This document shows, piece by piece, positions 50,999 through 60,468 of a stretch of DNA of 64,000 nucleotides. This stretch comes from Halosolutus halophilus (GTDB lineage: Archaea; Halobacteriota; Halobacteria; Halobacteriales; Natrialbaceae): assembly GCF_022869805.1 (NCBI RefSeq), contig NZ_CP094974.1, forward strand, positions 1,054,001 to 1,118,000. Direction: 5' to 3'. The notes under the pieces were generated by a model. The model was not told the DNA's origin. It did not search any database and saw only the letters and a program-made list of their open reading frames with translations. Position 1 is the first letter of the stretch; the number at the start of each line of letters is the position of its first letter. The translations under genes and the position numbers were made by a program.

Positions 50999-52147
50999 CT
51001 ACAGGTAGCCTTCGTCCGCGAGTCGTTCGATCCCCTCCTTCAGCCGTTCTTCACTCGCCGCGTAGGAGATCCGGGCGTAGCCGGGCGTACCGAAGGCGCT
51101 GCCTGGCACCGTCGCGACGTGGGCGTCCTCGATCGCGCCTTCGCACCAGGCCTGATCGTCCGAGTCGACCGGGAGCATCATGTAGAACGCGCCTTCCGGG
51201 ACGGCCACGTCGACGCCGTGGTCGTCGAGCAGGTCGACGACCAGATCGCGGCGCTCGCGGAAGGCCTGGACCATCTGGTCGACCGCCGTCTCGGTGTTCT
51301 CGAGAGCCTCGATCCCGGCGTGCTGGACGAAGTTTACGGCCGAGGAGACCGAGTGGCTGTGAAGCTTGCCGGCCTGATCGATCAGGTCCTCGGGACCGGC
51401 GAAGTAGCCGAGCCGCCAGCCGGTCATCGAGTAGGCCTTCGAGAAGCCGTTGACCGTCACGGTGCGATCGGCCATCCCTTCGAACGTGCCGAGGCTCGTC
51501 GGCTCGACGCCGTAGGTAATCTCCTTGTAGATTTCGTCGGAGATGACGGTGACGTCGTGTTCGACGGCCAGGTCGCGGACGCCCTCGAGGGCCGCGTCGG
51601 AGTAGACCGCACCGGTGGGGTTCGACGGCGAGTTGACGATCAGCAGTTCGGTCTCGTCCGAGACCGCGGCCGCGAGGTCGTCGAGCGCGGGTTCGAGCTG
51701 GAGGTCCGATCCCGAGAGATCGACGCGGGTAAGATCGCCGCCGGCCATCTTGACCATCGCCTCGTAGGAGACCCACGCGGGGTCGAGCAAGACGACTTCG
51801 TCGCCGTCTTCGATGAGCGCCTGCACGATCTCGTACAGTGCCTGCTTCGCGCCGGGCGTGACGATGATCTCGTCCGTGGTGTGATCGAGGCCGTCGGCGG
51901 CCAGTTTGTCGGCGATCGCCTCGCGCAGGTCGAGGATCCCGGCGGAGGTGGTGTAGCCGGTGTGGCCGGCGTCCATCGCGTCCTTGCCCGCCTGGACGAT
52001 ATTTTCGGGCGTCGGGAAGTCGGGTTCGCCGACGCTCAGGTCGACGACGTCTGCCCCCTCGTTCTCCAGTTCGGTGGCGAGTGCGGAGATGGCGAGCGTC
52101 GCGGACGGTTCGACTCGGGTCACGCGGTCGGTGAATTCCATAGTCAT
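50999..52147 (-). CDS. PLP-dependent aminotransferase, class I (aspartate type)
   Basis: A 382-residue fold-type I aminotransferase. It has SVGEPDFPTPENI at the start, NSPSNPTGAVY, the ISDEIYKEI Asp/Tyr motif, the PLP lysine in NGFSKAYSMTGWRLGYFAG (~residue 237) and the substrate Arg in YARISYA near the end. It transfers amino groups between aspartate or another amino acid and 2-oxoglutarate in the cytoplasm. The exact specificity is not readable. Confidence 0.9.
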   Translation of the reverse strand: MTMEFTDRVTRVEPSATLAISALATELENEGADVVDLSVGEPDFPTPENIVQAGKDAMDAGHTGYTTSAGILDLREAIADKLAADGLDHTTDEIIVTPGAKQALYEIVQALIEDGDEVVLLDPAWVSYEAMVKMAGGDLTRVDLSGSDLQLEPALDDLAAAVSDETELLIVNSPSNPTGAVYSDAALEGVRDLAVEHDVTVISDEIYKEITYGVEPTSLGTFEGMADRTVTVNGFSKAYSMTGWRLGYFAGPEDLIDQAGKLHSHSVSSAVNFVQHAGIEALENTETAVDQMVQAFRERRDLVVDLLDDHGVDVAVPEGAFYMMLPVDSDDQAWCEGAIEDAHVATVPGSAFGTPGYARISYAASEERLKEGIERLADEGYL

Positions 52148-52172
52148 GGTATCGGTGGTGTCGGTTGGTGGG

Positions 52173-52589
52173 TTACTCGGTGGCGTCGGGCAGTTCCGAA
52201 ACGAGGTCGATCGCGCCGTCGACGGCTTTCGCCGCGTTCTCGACGCGTTCGCGTGCTTCGGCGGCGGACATGCCGGGCCCCGTCACGCCGAGCGTTACGG
52301 GGGTGTCACGCTCGAGGCTCACGTCGGAGAGCCGCTGGGCGGTCGCGTCGCTGATGACCTGGTCGTGGTCCGTATCGCCGGTGATGACCGCTCCGACGAC
52401 GGCGACGGCGTCGACGGCCTCGCGCCGAGCGAGCCGATCGGCCGCCAGCGGTGCATCGTACACGCCGGGGACGTGGATCGTGTCGTACACCTCCGCGCCG
52501 GCGGCGTTCGCCGCTGCTTTGGCCTCCTGCTCCATCTGCTCGGTGATCGGCCGGTTGAACTCCGCGACCACCAGTCCGAGCGTGGTCAT
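52173..52589 (-). CDS. ribH: 6,7-dimethyl-8-ribityllumazine synthase
   Basis: A 138-residue lumazine synthase, the penultimate step of riboflavin synthesis. It joins 5-amino-6-ribitylaminouracil with 3,4-dihydroxy-2-butanone 4-phosphate. Motifs are VVAEFNRPITEQM at the start, VPGVYDAPLAADRL, VVGAVITGDTDHDQVI (catalytic His) and VTLGVTGPGMSAAEA. It lies 25 bases upstream of the aminotransferase start and may share its transcript. Confidence 0.9.
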   Translation of the reverse strand: MTTLGLVVAEFNRPITEQMEQEAKAAANAAGAEVYDTIHVPGVYDAPLAADRLARREAVDAVAVVGAVITGDTDHDQVISDATAQRLSDVSLERDTPVTLGVTGPGMSAAEARERVENAAKAVDGAIDLVSELPDATE

Positions 52590-52842
52590 ACCCGAGCGGT
52601 GGTGAGGACGGGTAAAAGAGGTACCGTTCTCGGGTAGCCGGACCGGAGGTCAATTCCCGTCGACTGGCGTCGCGAACGATCCCGTCCGGAGACGGCGATC
52701 GGTGCCCGGTCGGTCGCCCAGCCCCGACGTCGCTAGAATATCCTCGTTTGTGCTCAAAACAGACGCGATCTGTCCGTCCGGTGAGCACGATCGTGACGTC
52801 AATTGAGAACTCTTAAGCGCCGACGCGGACAACCGGCGCGCA

Positions 52843-54048
52843 ATGACAACGCTGGAGACGCCAGGACCGACGATCGGCGTCGTCGGCGGGGGACAGCTCG
52901 GTCGGATGCTCGCCGAGGCGGCGGCACCGCTCGGGGTCGAACTCGTCGTCCTCGATCCGACGCCGGACTGCCCGGCCGCACCCGTCGCCCGCGACCAGAT
53001 CGTGGCCGACTTCGACGACGAGGCGGGAGTTCGCGAACTGGCCGCGCGAACGGACGTGCTCACCTTCGAGATCGAACTCGCCGATCAAGAGGCCCTGGAT
53101 CGCGTGAGCGAGGACTCCGGGACGCCGGTCCACCCGAAGCCGTCGACGCTGGAGACGATTCACGACAAACTCGTCCAGAAGCGCACCCTCCGGGACGAAG
53201 GGATTCCGGTCCCGCCGTTCCGCGAGGTAACCGACGCCGACGACGTCCACGAGGCGATCGACGACTACGGTGCGCCGGTCATGCTCAAGGCCCGCACCGG
53301 CGGCTACGACGGCCGCGGCAACGTGCCCGTCGAGACGAAAGCCGACGCCGAGGACGCTCTGGAGTCGGTCGCCGGCCCCGCAATGGTCGAGTCGTTCGTC
53401 AACTTCGAACGCGAGATTTCGGTGATCGCCGTCAAGGGCGACGACGAAATCGCCGCCTTCCCCGTCGGCGAGAACGTCCACGAGGACGAGATCCTCCGGG
53501 AGACGATCGTTCCCGCGGGATCGAGCGACGCAGTGACGGACCGCGCCCGAGACGTCGCGGCGCACGTACTCGAGGTGATGGACGGACGGGGTGTCTATGG
53601 AATCGAACTATTCGAAACGAGCGAGGCGCCACCCGCCTCGGAAGCGTCGAGCGGACGGAGTCAGCGAGACGGTGACATTCTGCTCAACGAGATCGCGCCG
53701 CGACCGCACAACTCCGGCCACTGGACGATCGAGGGGGCCGAGAGTTCGCAGTTCGAACAGCACGTCCGCGCGGTGCTCGGCTGGCCCCTCGGTGCGACCG
53801 ACCTCCGCGCGCCGACCGTCTCGGTGAATCTACTCGGCGACGTCGAGGAACCGCGGGACGCGGCGCTTCGGGGCGTCGATCGAATTCTCGAAACGCCCGG
53901 TGCGAACCTCCACTGGTACGGGAAGCGCCAGGCGCGCCCGCTGCGCAAGATGGGGCACGTTACTCTGACCGGCCGAGACGAGGCGTCGACTGACGACCTG
54001 CTCGAGACCGCGCGCGAACTCGAGGACGCGGTGACGTTCCGACCGTAG
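52843..54048 (+). CDS. purK: 5-(carboxyamino)imidazole ribonucleotide synthase
   Basis: A 401-residue ATP-grasp enzyme that converts AIR, ATP and bicarbonate to N5-CAIR in purine synthesis. It has the N-terminal VVGGGQLGRMLAEAAAPLGV, MLKARTGGYDGRGN ATP loop, and EIAPRPHNSGHWTIEGA active site. Between FETSEA and DILLNEIAPRP there is an extra low-complexity stretch of about 15-18 residues (PPASEASSGRSQRDG), encoded partly by a CGAGGCG/CGCCTCG hairpin at 53622-53640, which most PurK proteins lack. purE follows after 80 bases. Confidence 0.9.
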   Translation: MTTLETPGPTIGVVGGGQLGRMLAEAAAPLGVELVVLDPTPDCPAAPVARDQIVADFDDEAGVRELAARTDVLTFEIELADQEALDRVSEDSGTPVHPKPSTLETIHDKLVQKRTLRDEGIPVPPFREVTDADDVHEAIDDYGAPVMLKARTGGYDGRGNVPVETKADAEDALESVAGPAMVESFVNFEREISVIAVKGDDEIAAFPVGENVHEDEILRETIVPAGSSDAVTDRARDVAAHVLEVMDGRGVYGIELFETSEAPPASEASSGRSQRDGDILLNEIAPRPHNSGHWTIEGAESSQFEQHVRAVLGWPLGATDLRAPTVSVNLLGDVEEPRDAALRGVDRILETPGANLHWYGKRQARPLRKMGHVTLTGRDEASTDDLLETARELEDAVTFRP

Positions 54049-54128
54049 GGAACTGGCGGCCCTGACGTTCCGATCGTCGGATCCGCGCTTCCGCTTAGTT
54101 GAAGTCACCTGCCCGACCATCTCGATCC

Positions 54129-54761
54129 ATGAGCGACAGCGTCAGCGACCTGATCGATCGACTGCACCGTGAGGCCGAACAGGACCGACCGACCGAAGAG
54201 ACTCCCGACGTGGGGATCGTCATGGGTAGTGACTCGGATCTCGAAGTCATGTCCACCGGGGGCCGCCGTCGCGGGGCCTACGACGCCTTCGTCGACGAAC
54301 TCGGCTTCGCCGAGCAGACCGACTACGAGGAGCCACCCGAAGAACGGTTCACGTTCGAGACCTACGTCACCTCGGCCCACCGCACGCCGGACTTAATGCG
54401 GGCTTACGCCGCAACTGCCGAAGATCGGGGGATCGAGGTGATCATCGCCGGGGCCGGCGGGAAGTCGGCCGACCTGCCGAACATGACGGCCTCGATCGCG
54501 TACCCGCTGCCGGTCATCGGGGTGCCGGTCCAGGAGAAGTCCGTCGACAGCGTCATCGGGATGCCGACCGGCGCGCCGCTGGTCGCGGTCGACGCGGGGA
54601 AGTCGTTCAACGCGGCGTTGTCCGCGGCGCAGATACTCGCCCGACAGCACGACCCGGTTCGCGATCGACTCGTGGCCTACCACGAGCAACTGCGAGAAGA
54701 CGTCGGCACCGTTTCCAGAGACCTGCACGATCGGGGAACGGACGCTTTCTCGTCCGAGTAA
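54129..54761 (+). CDS. purE: N5-CAIR mutase
   Basis: A 210-residue PurE that moves the carboxylate of N5-CAIR to give CAIR. It has the substrate loop GIVMGSDSDLEVM, SAHRTPDLMRAYA, and GAGGKSADLPNMTASIAYPL then GVPV. It is longer than bacterial PurE through an N-terminal helix, a loop between GSDSD and SAHRTP (EQTDYEEPPEERFTFETYVT) and a C-terminal extension, usual in haloarchaea. It works with the purK product. Confidence 0.9.
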   Translation: MSDSVSDLIDRLHREAEQDRPTEETPDVGIVMGSDSDLEVMSTGGRRRGAYDAFVDELGFAEQTDYEEPPEERFTFETYVTSAHRTPDLMRAYAATAEDRGIEVIIAGAGGKSADLPNMTASIAYPLPVIGVPVQEKSVDSVIGMPTGAPLVAVDAGKSFNAALSAAQILARQHDPVRDRLVAYHEQLREDVGTVSRDLHDRGTDAFSSE

Positions 54762-55084
54762 CGTCTCCTAGACCGCCGTTTCGATCCCCGCTCGATCGAA
54801 TACCGTCGTCTCGACCGAGATCCGACCGCGTCGCGGGTGACCGAGTTTCGTCGTCTCGGCCGGGGCCTGACCGCGTTCCGGTCCGGAGCGGAAACCGATC
54901 GGATCGATCGGCCCGGTAATTCGAGACTACCGATTCGTTCAGTCCTCGATCGAGCATATATAGTGTACGGTGATTATTCGGGTTGTTTCTTGTCCACTGA
55001 AGTCGCCGCTTTGCCCGTTTCCGGCCCCAAAACGAACAATCAACCCTTATATGCGTGCGGTTTGAAGTGCCGAACGTTACGGAG
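54762..55084. promoter_or_regulatory. Intergenic region with the nuo operon promoter
   Basis: About 320 bases. Two TATA-like sequences are visible, CATATATAG near 54955 and CTTATATG near 55046. The second is 38 bases before nuoA and probably drives the operon. No gene is seen. Confidence 0.5.
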
Positions 55085-55498
55085 ATGAATGATTGGATCG
55101 CCATCGGGGCGCTGGCGCTCGTGGGGCTGCTGATACCGCTCAGTATGATGGCGGTGTCGTACCTCCTGCGGCCGAGTGTTCCCGAAACGAGCAAACGTGC
55201 CACCTACGAGAGTGGCGAAGTGCCGACTGGCGGGACGCGCATCCGGTTCAATATCCAGTACTACATGGTTGCGCTTCTGTTCGTCGTCTTCGACATCGAG
55301 ACCGTCCTACTGTTCCCGTGGGCGGTCGTCTACCAGGATGCGCTCGGAGCCGAGGAGTACGGCTTGCTCCACGCGCTCGGGCCGATGTTGTTGTTCGTCG
55401 CCATCCTGCTGGTCGGACTCGCGTGGGCGTGGCGCACCGGTGCTGTACAGTGGGCACAGACGCCTCGGCAGTTAGAGTCCGGAACTGATCGACCATGA
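55085..55498 (+). CDS. nuoA: Complex I subunit A
   Basis: A 137-residue membrane subunit with three helices and the conserved loop YESGEVPTGGTRIRFNIQYY, then FDIETVLLFPWAV. It belongs to the proton-pumping membrane arm at the quinone site. First gene of the operon; its stop overlaps nuoB. Confidence 0.9.
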   Translation: MNDWIAIGALALVGLLIPLSMMAVSYLLRPSVPETSKRATYESGEVPTGGTRIRFNIQYYMVALLFVVFDIETVLLFPWAVVYQDALGAEEYGLLHALGPMLLFVAILLVGLAWAWRTGAVQWAQTPRQLESGTDRP

Positions 55499-56202
55499 GT
55501 AGCGACAACCCGCGGCAGGACATCTACGAGAGTACCGCTCCGTCGACGGACACCCGCGAGTCGCGGATGGGTGAAGGCGTCGACGATCGCTTCAACTCGA
55601 AGCTCCGTGAGGCCTTCGGCGCGTCACCGTTTATCCTCACGAAGTTCGACAAGTTCATGAACTGGGTTCGCGGCAACTCCATGTTCATGCTGCAGTTCGG
55701 GATCGCTTGCTGCAGTATCGAGATGATACACACGTACGCGATCAAACACGACCTCGATCGATTCGGGGCCGGCGTCCCGCGCGCGTCGCCGCGCCAGGCC
55801 GACGTGATGATCGTGCCCGGGACGATCGTCTCGAAGTTCGGCCCCCGGATGAAGCGGGTCTACGACCAGATGCCCGAACCCAAGTTCGTCGTCGGGATGG
55901 GGTCGTGTACGATCTCCGGCGGCCCCTTTCAGGAGGGGTACAACGTCGTCAAGGGTGCCGAAGAGATCATCCCGATCGACATTCACGTCCCCGGTTGTCC
56001 GCCGCGACCGGAGGCACTCGTTTACGGCGTCATGAAACTCCAGGAGCGGATCCGGAACGGGGAGAGCACTCCGGTCGTCGTCAAACCGTACGAACTCGAG
56101 CAGTTCGGCGACTTAGAACAGGACGAACTCGTACAGAAACTCGCGGACGAGATCGACGAGGACGACCTCGTCATGCGGTACAACTGGGCTGATTCGCCAT
56201 GA
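55495..56202 (+). CDS. nuoB: Complex I subunit B
   Basis: A 235-residue subunit that holds iron-sulfur cluster N2. It has the ligands [10 protein letters not shown] (two adjacent Cys), [13 protein letters not shown] and [11 protein letters not shown]. It has a long acidic C-terminal tail typical of halophiles. It accepts electrons for quinone reduction. Overlaps nuoA and nuoCD by 4 bases. Confidence 0.93.
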   Translation: MSSDNPRQDIYESTAPSTDTRESRMGEGVDDRFNSKLREAFGASPFILTKFDKFMNWVRGNSMFMLQFGIACCSIEMIHTYAIKHDLDRFGAGVPRASPRQADVMIVPGTIVSKFGPRMKRVYDQMPEPKFVVGMGSCTISGGPFQEGYNVVKGAEEIIPIDIHVPGCPPRPEALVYGVMKLQERIRNGESTPVVVKPYELEQFGDLEQDELVQKLADEIDEDDLVMRYNWADSP

Positions 56203-57869
56203 GCACGGGAACCGGACTCGAGAAGGGCACGCAGGAACCGTCCGTCGAGGTCACCGAGGACGACCTCGAGGCCCTGATCGGCGATCGCGCGCTCGGTCGC
56301 GACGACCACCTGAACGCGCCCGGCTTCGTCATCCGCCCGGACGACGTCCAGGACGTGCTCTCCGACCTCAAAGAGGAGGCCGGCTTCGACCACCTGTCCT
56401 GTCTGACCGCCCAGCAGTACACGGACCGGTACGAGTCGATCTACCACCTGAAGAAGTACGCCGATCCCACGCAGGAAGTGTCGATCGTCGTTCCGACGTC
56501 GATCGACGATCCGGTGAGCCAGACGGCCGAACCCGTCTTCCGGACCGCGGACTGGCACGAGCGCGAAGCCTTCGACCTCGTCGGGATAGATTACGAGGGC
56601 CATCCGGATCCGCGCCGGATCCTCCTGCCGGAGACCTGGCAGGGACATCCGCTCTCGAAGGACTACGACCAGGAGAAACCCCAGATCGTCACCCTCTCGG
56701 AGCACGCCAACCCGATCAAGCCCGACCACCACGACACCGAGTCGGACACGATGTTCCTGAACATCGGGCCGCATCACCCGGCGACTCACGGCGTGCTCCA
56801 CGTCGAGACCGTACTGGACGGCGAGACCGTCGTCGACGTGGATCCCGACATCGGATACCTCCACCGGTGTGAGGAGCAGATGTGCCAGTCGGGGACCTAC
56901 CGCCACCAGATCATGCCCTACCCCGATCGCTGGGACTACGTCTCGGCTGGGCTCCTGAACGAGTGGTCCTACGCCCGCGCGGCGGAGGACCTCGCGGACA
57001 TCGAGGTCCCCGAGTACGCCCAGATCGTCCGAACGATGGGCGCGGAACTCTGTCGGATCGCCTCGCACATGCTCGCGCTCGGCACCTTCGCACTGGACGT
57101 CTACGGCGACTTCACCGCCGTCTTCCAGTACGCCTTCCGCGATCGGGAGGTCGTCCAGGACATCCTGGAGGATCTGACGGGTCAGCGCCTGATGTTCAAC
57201 TACTTCCGGCTGGGCGGTGTCGCCTGGGACCTGCCAGAACCGCGCGAGGAGTTCTTCGAGAAGGCGCGTGACTTCCTCGACGAACTCCCCGCGAAGGTCT
57301 CGGAGTACAACGATCTCATCACCTCGAACGAGATCTTCCAGCTTCGCTGCGTCGACACCGGGATTCTGGAACCCGAGGTCGCCAAGCAGTACGGCTGTAC
57401 GGGCCCCGTCGCCCGTGGGTCGGGTATCGACTACGACCTGCGCCGCGACGATCCGTACGGCTACTACGAACACCTCGACTGGAACGTCGTCACCGAGGAC
57501 GGCTGCGACAATTACAGTCGCGTGCTCGTGCGCATGCAGGAGGTCGAGGAGTCGGCGAAGATCATCGAGCAGTGTCTCGACCTGCTCGAGGACTGGCCGG
57601 AAGACGAGCGGGAGGTACAGGCGAACGTGCCGCGGACGCTCAAGCCGGACGCCGACACCGAAGTGTACCGGGCCGTCGAGGGCGCGAAGGGCGAACTCGG
57701 TATCTACATCCGATCGGACGGCACCGACAAGCCCGGTCGGTTCAAGATCCGGAGTCCGTGCTTTCACAACCTCTCGGCGCTCGAGGAGATGGTCCAGGAC
57801 GAGTACATCCCGGACCTGATCGCCTCGCTTGGCAGTCTCGACATCGTGCTCGGGGAGGTGGATCGCTAG
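56199..57869 (+). CDS. nuoCD: Complex I fused C/D subunit
   Basis: A 556-residue fusion. Residues ~1-170 are NuoC ([20 protein letters not shown], then [12 protein letters not shown]). From about residue 185 NuoD begins with [19 protein letters not shown]; it has ERxCGxC-type regions replaced by the usual NuoD forms ([16 protein letters not shown]) and [19 protein letters not shown]. It forms the quinone-binding interface with NuoB. The C/D fusion is standard in haloarchaea. Confidence 0.93.
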   Translation: MSTGTGLEKGTQEPSVEVTEDDLEALIGDRALGRDDHLNAPGFVIRPDDVQDVLSDLKEEAGFDHLSCLTAQQYTDRYESIYHLKKYADPTQEVSIVVPTSIDDPVSQTAEPVFRTADWHEREAFDLVGIDYEGHPDPRRILLPETWQGHPLSKDYDQEKPQIVTLSEHANPIKPDHHDTESDTMFLNIGPHHPATHGVLHVETVLDGETVVDVDPDIGYLHRCEEQMCQSGTYRHQIMPYPDRWDYVSAGLLNEWSYARAAEDLADIEVPEYAQIVRTMGAELCRIASHMLALGTFALDVYGDFTAVFQYAFRDREVVQDILEDLTGQRLMFNYFRLGGVAWDLPEPREEFFEKARDFLDELPAKVSEYNDLITSNEIFQLRCVDTGILEPEVAKQYGCTGPVARGSGIDYDLRRDDPYGYYEHLDWNVVTEDGCDNYSRVLVRMQEVEESAKIIEQCLDLLEDWPEDEREVQANVPRTLKPDADTEVYRAVEGAKGELGIYIRSDGTDKPGRFKIRSPCFHNLSALEEMVQDEYIPDLIASLGSLDIVLGEVDR

Positions 57870-57870
57870 T

Positions 57871-58959
57871 ATGGCTGGGACGGTCCCGGCGGTTCCGTTA
57901 CAGGACACCGTGTTGCTCCCCGATCGGATCGGTGAGCTGACCGGTCTCGACGGGTTCGGAGTGCCCGGCGATCTGATCGCGTCGTTGCTCGCCGCGTTTC
58001 TCGTCGGCAGCCTGATGCTCGCGATGACCGGCGTCGCTGGGCCGTGGGCGAAGCGAAAGATCACCGCCGCGTTCACGGACCGGATCGCGGTCAATCGGCT
58101 CGGCCCGGCCGGATTGCTGATCATCGTGGCGGACTCCGTCCGACTCCTCTCGAAGGAGTTGATCATCCCGGAGAACGCCGATCGGCCGGCCTACGACCTC
58201 GCGCCGATCGTGGTCGCGGGGTCGGCGCTGCTGGGCTTCGCGGTCATCCCGATGGGAAGCGGAATCCACCTCGCCGACCCCGAGGTCGGCCTGGCCTACG
58301 TCTTCGCGATCGCGGGCATCGCGAGCATCGGACTGGTGATGGCGGGCTACTCGTCGTCGAACAAGTACTCGATGCTCGGCGGGTTGCGGGCGGTCGCACA
58401 GAACATCGCCTACGAGATCCCGCTCGTCGTCACCGGGATGTCGGTCGTGATCTTCGCCGGGTCGTTACGGATGAGCGAGATCGTCGCGGTCCAGAACCAG
58501 ACGCTCGTCGATCTCGGCCTCGTGACGATTCCGGCCTGGTTCGCGATCGTCAACCCGTTCGCGTTCGTCCTCTTCCTGGTGGCGAACTTCGCCGAGGTCG
58601 GTCGGAACCCCTTCGACACGCCCGAAGCACCGACCGAGATCGTCGCCGGCTACCAGACCGAGTACTCCTCGGTCTACTTCGTGTTGATCTACCTCGGGGA
58701 GTTCCTCCACATCTTCCTCGGGGGCGGGATCATCGCGACGATCTTCCTCGGCGGGCCGGCCGGCCCCGGCCCGGCGGAGATCGGAATCGTCTGGTTCATC
58801 GTCAAAATCTGGGCGGTGTTCCTGCTGACCCAGTGGCTCCGATCGGCGGTGCCGCGGGTCCGGATCGACCAGTTGATCGAGATCGGCTGGAAGGGACTGC
58901 TCGTCCTTTCCTTCGCGAACCTCGTCCTCACCGCGGTAATCGTGGGGGTAATCGCATGA
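57871..58959 (+). CDS. nuoH: Complex I subunit H
   Basis: A 362-residue membrane subunit with about eight helices. It has KEL-type quinone-site loops (ADSVRLLSKELIIPENADRP), EIPLVVTGMSVVI, and EVGRNPFDTPEAPTEIVAGY then ETEYSS-like QTEYSSVYF. It couples quinone reduction to proton pumping. ATG 57871 follows nuoCD by one base. Confidence 0.92.
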   Translation: MAGTVPAVPLQDTVLLPDRIGELTGLDGFGVPGDLIASLLAAFLVGSLMLAMTGVAGPWAKRKITAAFTDRIAVNRLGPAGLLIIVADSVRLLSKELIIPENADRPAYDLAPIVVAGSALLGFAVIPMGSGIHLADPEVGLAYVFAIAGIASIGLVMAGYSSSNKYSMLGGLRAVAQNIAYEIPLVVTGMSVVIFAGSLRMSEIVAVQNQTLVDLGLVTIPAWFAIVNPFAFVLFLVANFAEVGRNPFDTPEAPTEIVAGYQTEYSSVYFVLIYLGEFLHIFLGGGIIATIFLGGPAGPGPAEIGIVWFIVKIWAVFLLTQWLRSAVPRVRIDQLIEIGWKGLLVLSFANLVLTAVIVGVIA

Positions 58960-59417
58960 TCGGACTACTCAAATCGATGGCAACGACGATGAAACACGCA
59001 CTGGACGGCTCGACCTTCACGGTCGAGTACCCGGAGACGGCACCGGACGTCTCGCCGCGCTTTCGCGGCGTCCACAAGTTCAGCCAGGAGCGGTGTATCT
59101 GGTGTCGCCAGTGTGAGAACGTCTGTCCGAACGACACGATCCAGATCGTGATGGACGACCAGCGAAACGGCGAACAGTACAACCTCCACATCGGACAGTG
59201 TATCTACTGTCGGCTCTGTGAGGAGGTGTGCCCGGTCGACGCCATCCTGCTCACCCAGAACTTCGAGTTCACTGGCGACACCAAACACGACCTGGTGTAC
59301 AACAAAGAGCAGCTGAAGGCCGTCCCGTGGTACAAGGACATCGATCCGCTCGAGTCCCGTGAACCCGATCGGGGCGCGTGGATCGGCGAAGGTGAAGGGG
59401 AGGTCGATTACCAGTAA
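58956..59417 (+). CDS. nuoI: Complex I subunit I, two 4Fe-4S ferredoxin subunit
   Basis: A 153-residue subunit with two CxxCxxCxxxCP clusters: CIWCRQCENVCP and CIYCRLCEEVCP. They pass electrons from the donor module to NuoB. A membrane-facing amphipathic N-terminus and an acidic C-terminus are present. Overlaps nuoH by 4 bases. Confidence 0.93.
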   Translation: MIGLLKSMATTMKHALDGSTFTVEYPETAPDVSPRFRGVHKFSQERCIWCRQCENVCPNDTIQIVMDDQRNGEQYNLHIGQCIYCRLCEEVCPVDAILLTQNFEFTGDTKHDLVYNKEQLKAVPWYKDIDPLESREPDRGAWIGEGEGEVDYQ

Positions 59418-59455
59418 CGGGTCGCCCGTCCCCAGAGAACGGGCAATTACCAACA

Positions 59456-59722
59456 ATGATATACGAGCTGATCGCGTTCGCGCTGTTCGCCGCCATCACG
59501 CTCGCCAGCGCACTCGGCGTCGTACTCATGCGCGATCCATGGCACTCGGCGCTGCTGCTGGGCGTGGCGCTTTTGAGCATCGCGGTGCACTTCGTGTTTC
59601 TGGCGGCGGAGTTCGTCGCCATGATGCAGATCCTCGTCTACGTGGGCGGGGTGCTCATCCTCATCACGTTCGCCGTGATGCTCACCCAGCGCGAGGACAC
59701 GGACGAGGTGGTACAGGCATGA
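59456..59722 (+). CDS. nuoJ: Complex I subunit J, N-terminal part
   Basis: An 88-residue subunit with three helices, including the conserved HFVFLAAEFVAMMQILVYVG and GGVLILITFAVML. It corresponds to the first half of bacterial NuoJ. The second half is encoded separately by the next gene, the usual haloarchaeal split. Confidence 0.88.
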   Translation: MIYELIAFALFAAITLASALGVVLMRDPWHSALLLGVALLSIAVHFVFLAAEFVAMMQILVYVGGVLILITFAVMLTQREDTDEVVQA

Positions 59723-60165
59723 CGAACGGCCCGAAACTCCGACTCGGGGGGACGCTCGCACCCGGTCTTCTCGCCGTCGTCCTCTTCGGGGTGATGGCGC
59801 TGATCGTCCTGAACACGCCGTTCGAACCGATGCCGGCGAACGGCTTCGCGCCGGCCGACACCACGATCACCGAGAACATCGGCTACGCGCTGCTCGACCT
59901 CTCGGCACTCCAGCAGATCGACAGCGAACCGTTCCTCGTCTCGTTCCTGTTGATCGCGGTCGTGCTGGACGCCGCACTCGACGCGTCGCTCGTCCTCGCG
60001 AAACGCGAGGAAGCGGGCGAACCGGTCGCTGCGCTCTCGAGTACGGGAGCGGGAACGGACTCGGGTGCCGGGACCGGCGCGGGTACGCCAGCCGATCCGG
60101 CCATCGCCGACGGTGGCGACGAGACGGCAGCCCACGCCGACGACGCGGGAGGTGACGATCGATGA
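59719..60165 (+). CDS. Complex I subunit J, C-terminal part
   Basis: A 148-residue protein with two membrane helices (LAPGLLAVVLFGVMALIVLN and FLVSFLLIAVVLDAALDASL) and a disordered C-terminal tail of about 40 residues rich in Ala, Gly and Asp. By position and helices it is the second half of NuoJ. Overlaps the first half and nuoK by 4 bases. Confidence 0.8.
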   Translation: MTNGPKLRLGGTLAPGLLAVVLFGVMALIVLNTPFEPMPANGFAPADTTITENIGYALLDLSALQQIDSEPFLVSFLLIAVVLDAALDASLVLAKREEAGEPVAALSSTGAGTDSGAGTGAGTPADPAIADGGDETAAHADDAGGDDR

Positions 60166-60467
60166 CCGTCGCCGTCGAGTACTACGTGTTGCTGTCGATG
60201 GCCCTGTTCTCGATCGGCCTGTTCGGCATCCTGACGCGTCGCAACGCACTGATGTTCCTGATGTCGGTCGAACTCATGCTGAACGCGGCGAACGTCAACC
60301 TGATCGCGTTCGCGTTTTACCACGGCAACCTCACGGGGCAGGTGTTCGCGCTGTTTACCATGGCGCTCGCCGCCGCGGAGGTCGCCGTCGGACTCGGGAT
60401 CATCCTGGTGCTGTACCGCAACTTCCGTGACGTCGACGTCACGGTTCCGACGACGATGAGGTGGTAA
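60162..60467 (+). CDS. nuoK: Complex I subunit K
   Basis: A 101-residue subunit with three helices and the conserved membrane Glu residues in LMSVELMLNAANVNLIAF and ALAAAEVAVGLGIILVLYR. These carry protons in the antiporter-like module. Confidence 0.92.
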   Translation: MTVAVEYYVLLSMALFSIGLFGILTRRNALMFLMSVELMLNAANVNLIAFAFYHGNLTGQVFALFTMALAAAEVAVGLGIILVLYRNFRDVDVTVPTTMRW

Positions 60468-60468
60468 G

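Noticed and set aside
56022-58166. A 714-codon open frame on the minus strand opposite nuoCD
   Set aside because: It spans two convincing complex I genes, has no domain and shows Val/Arg/Asp-rich shadow composition.
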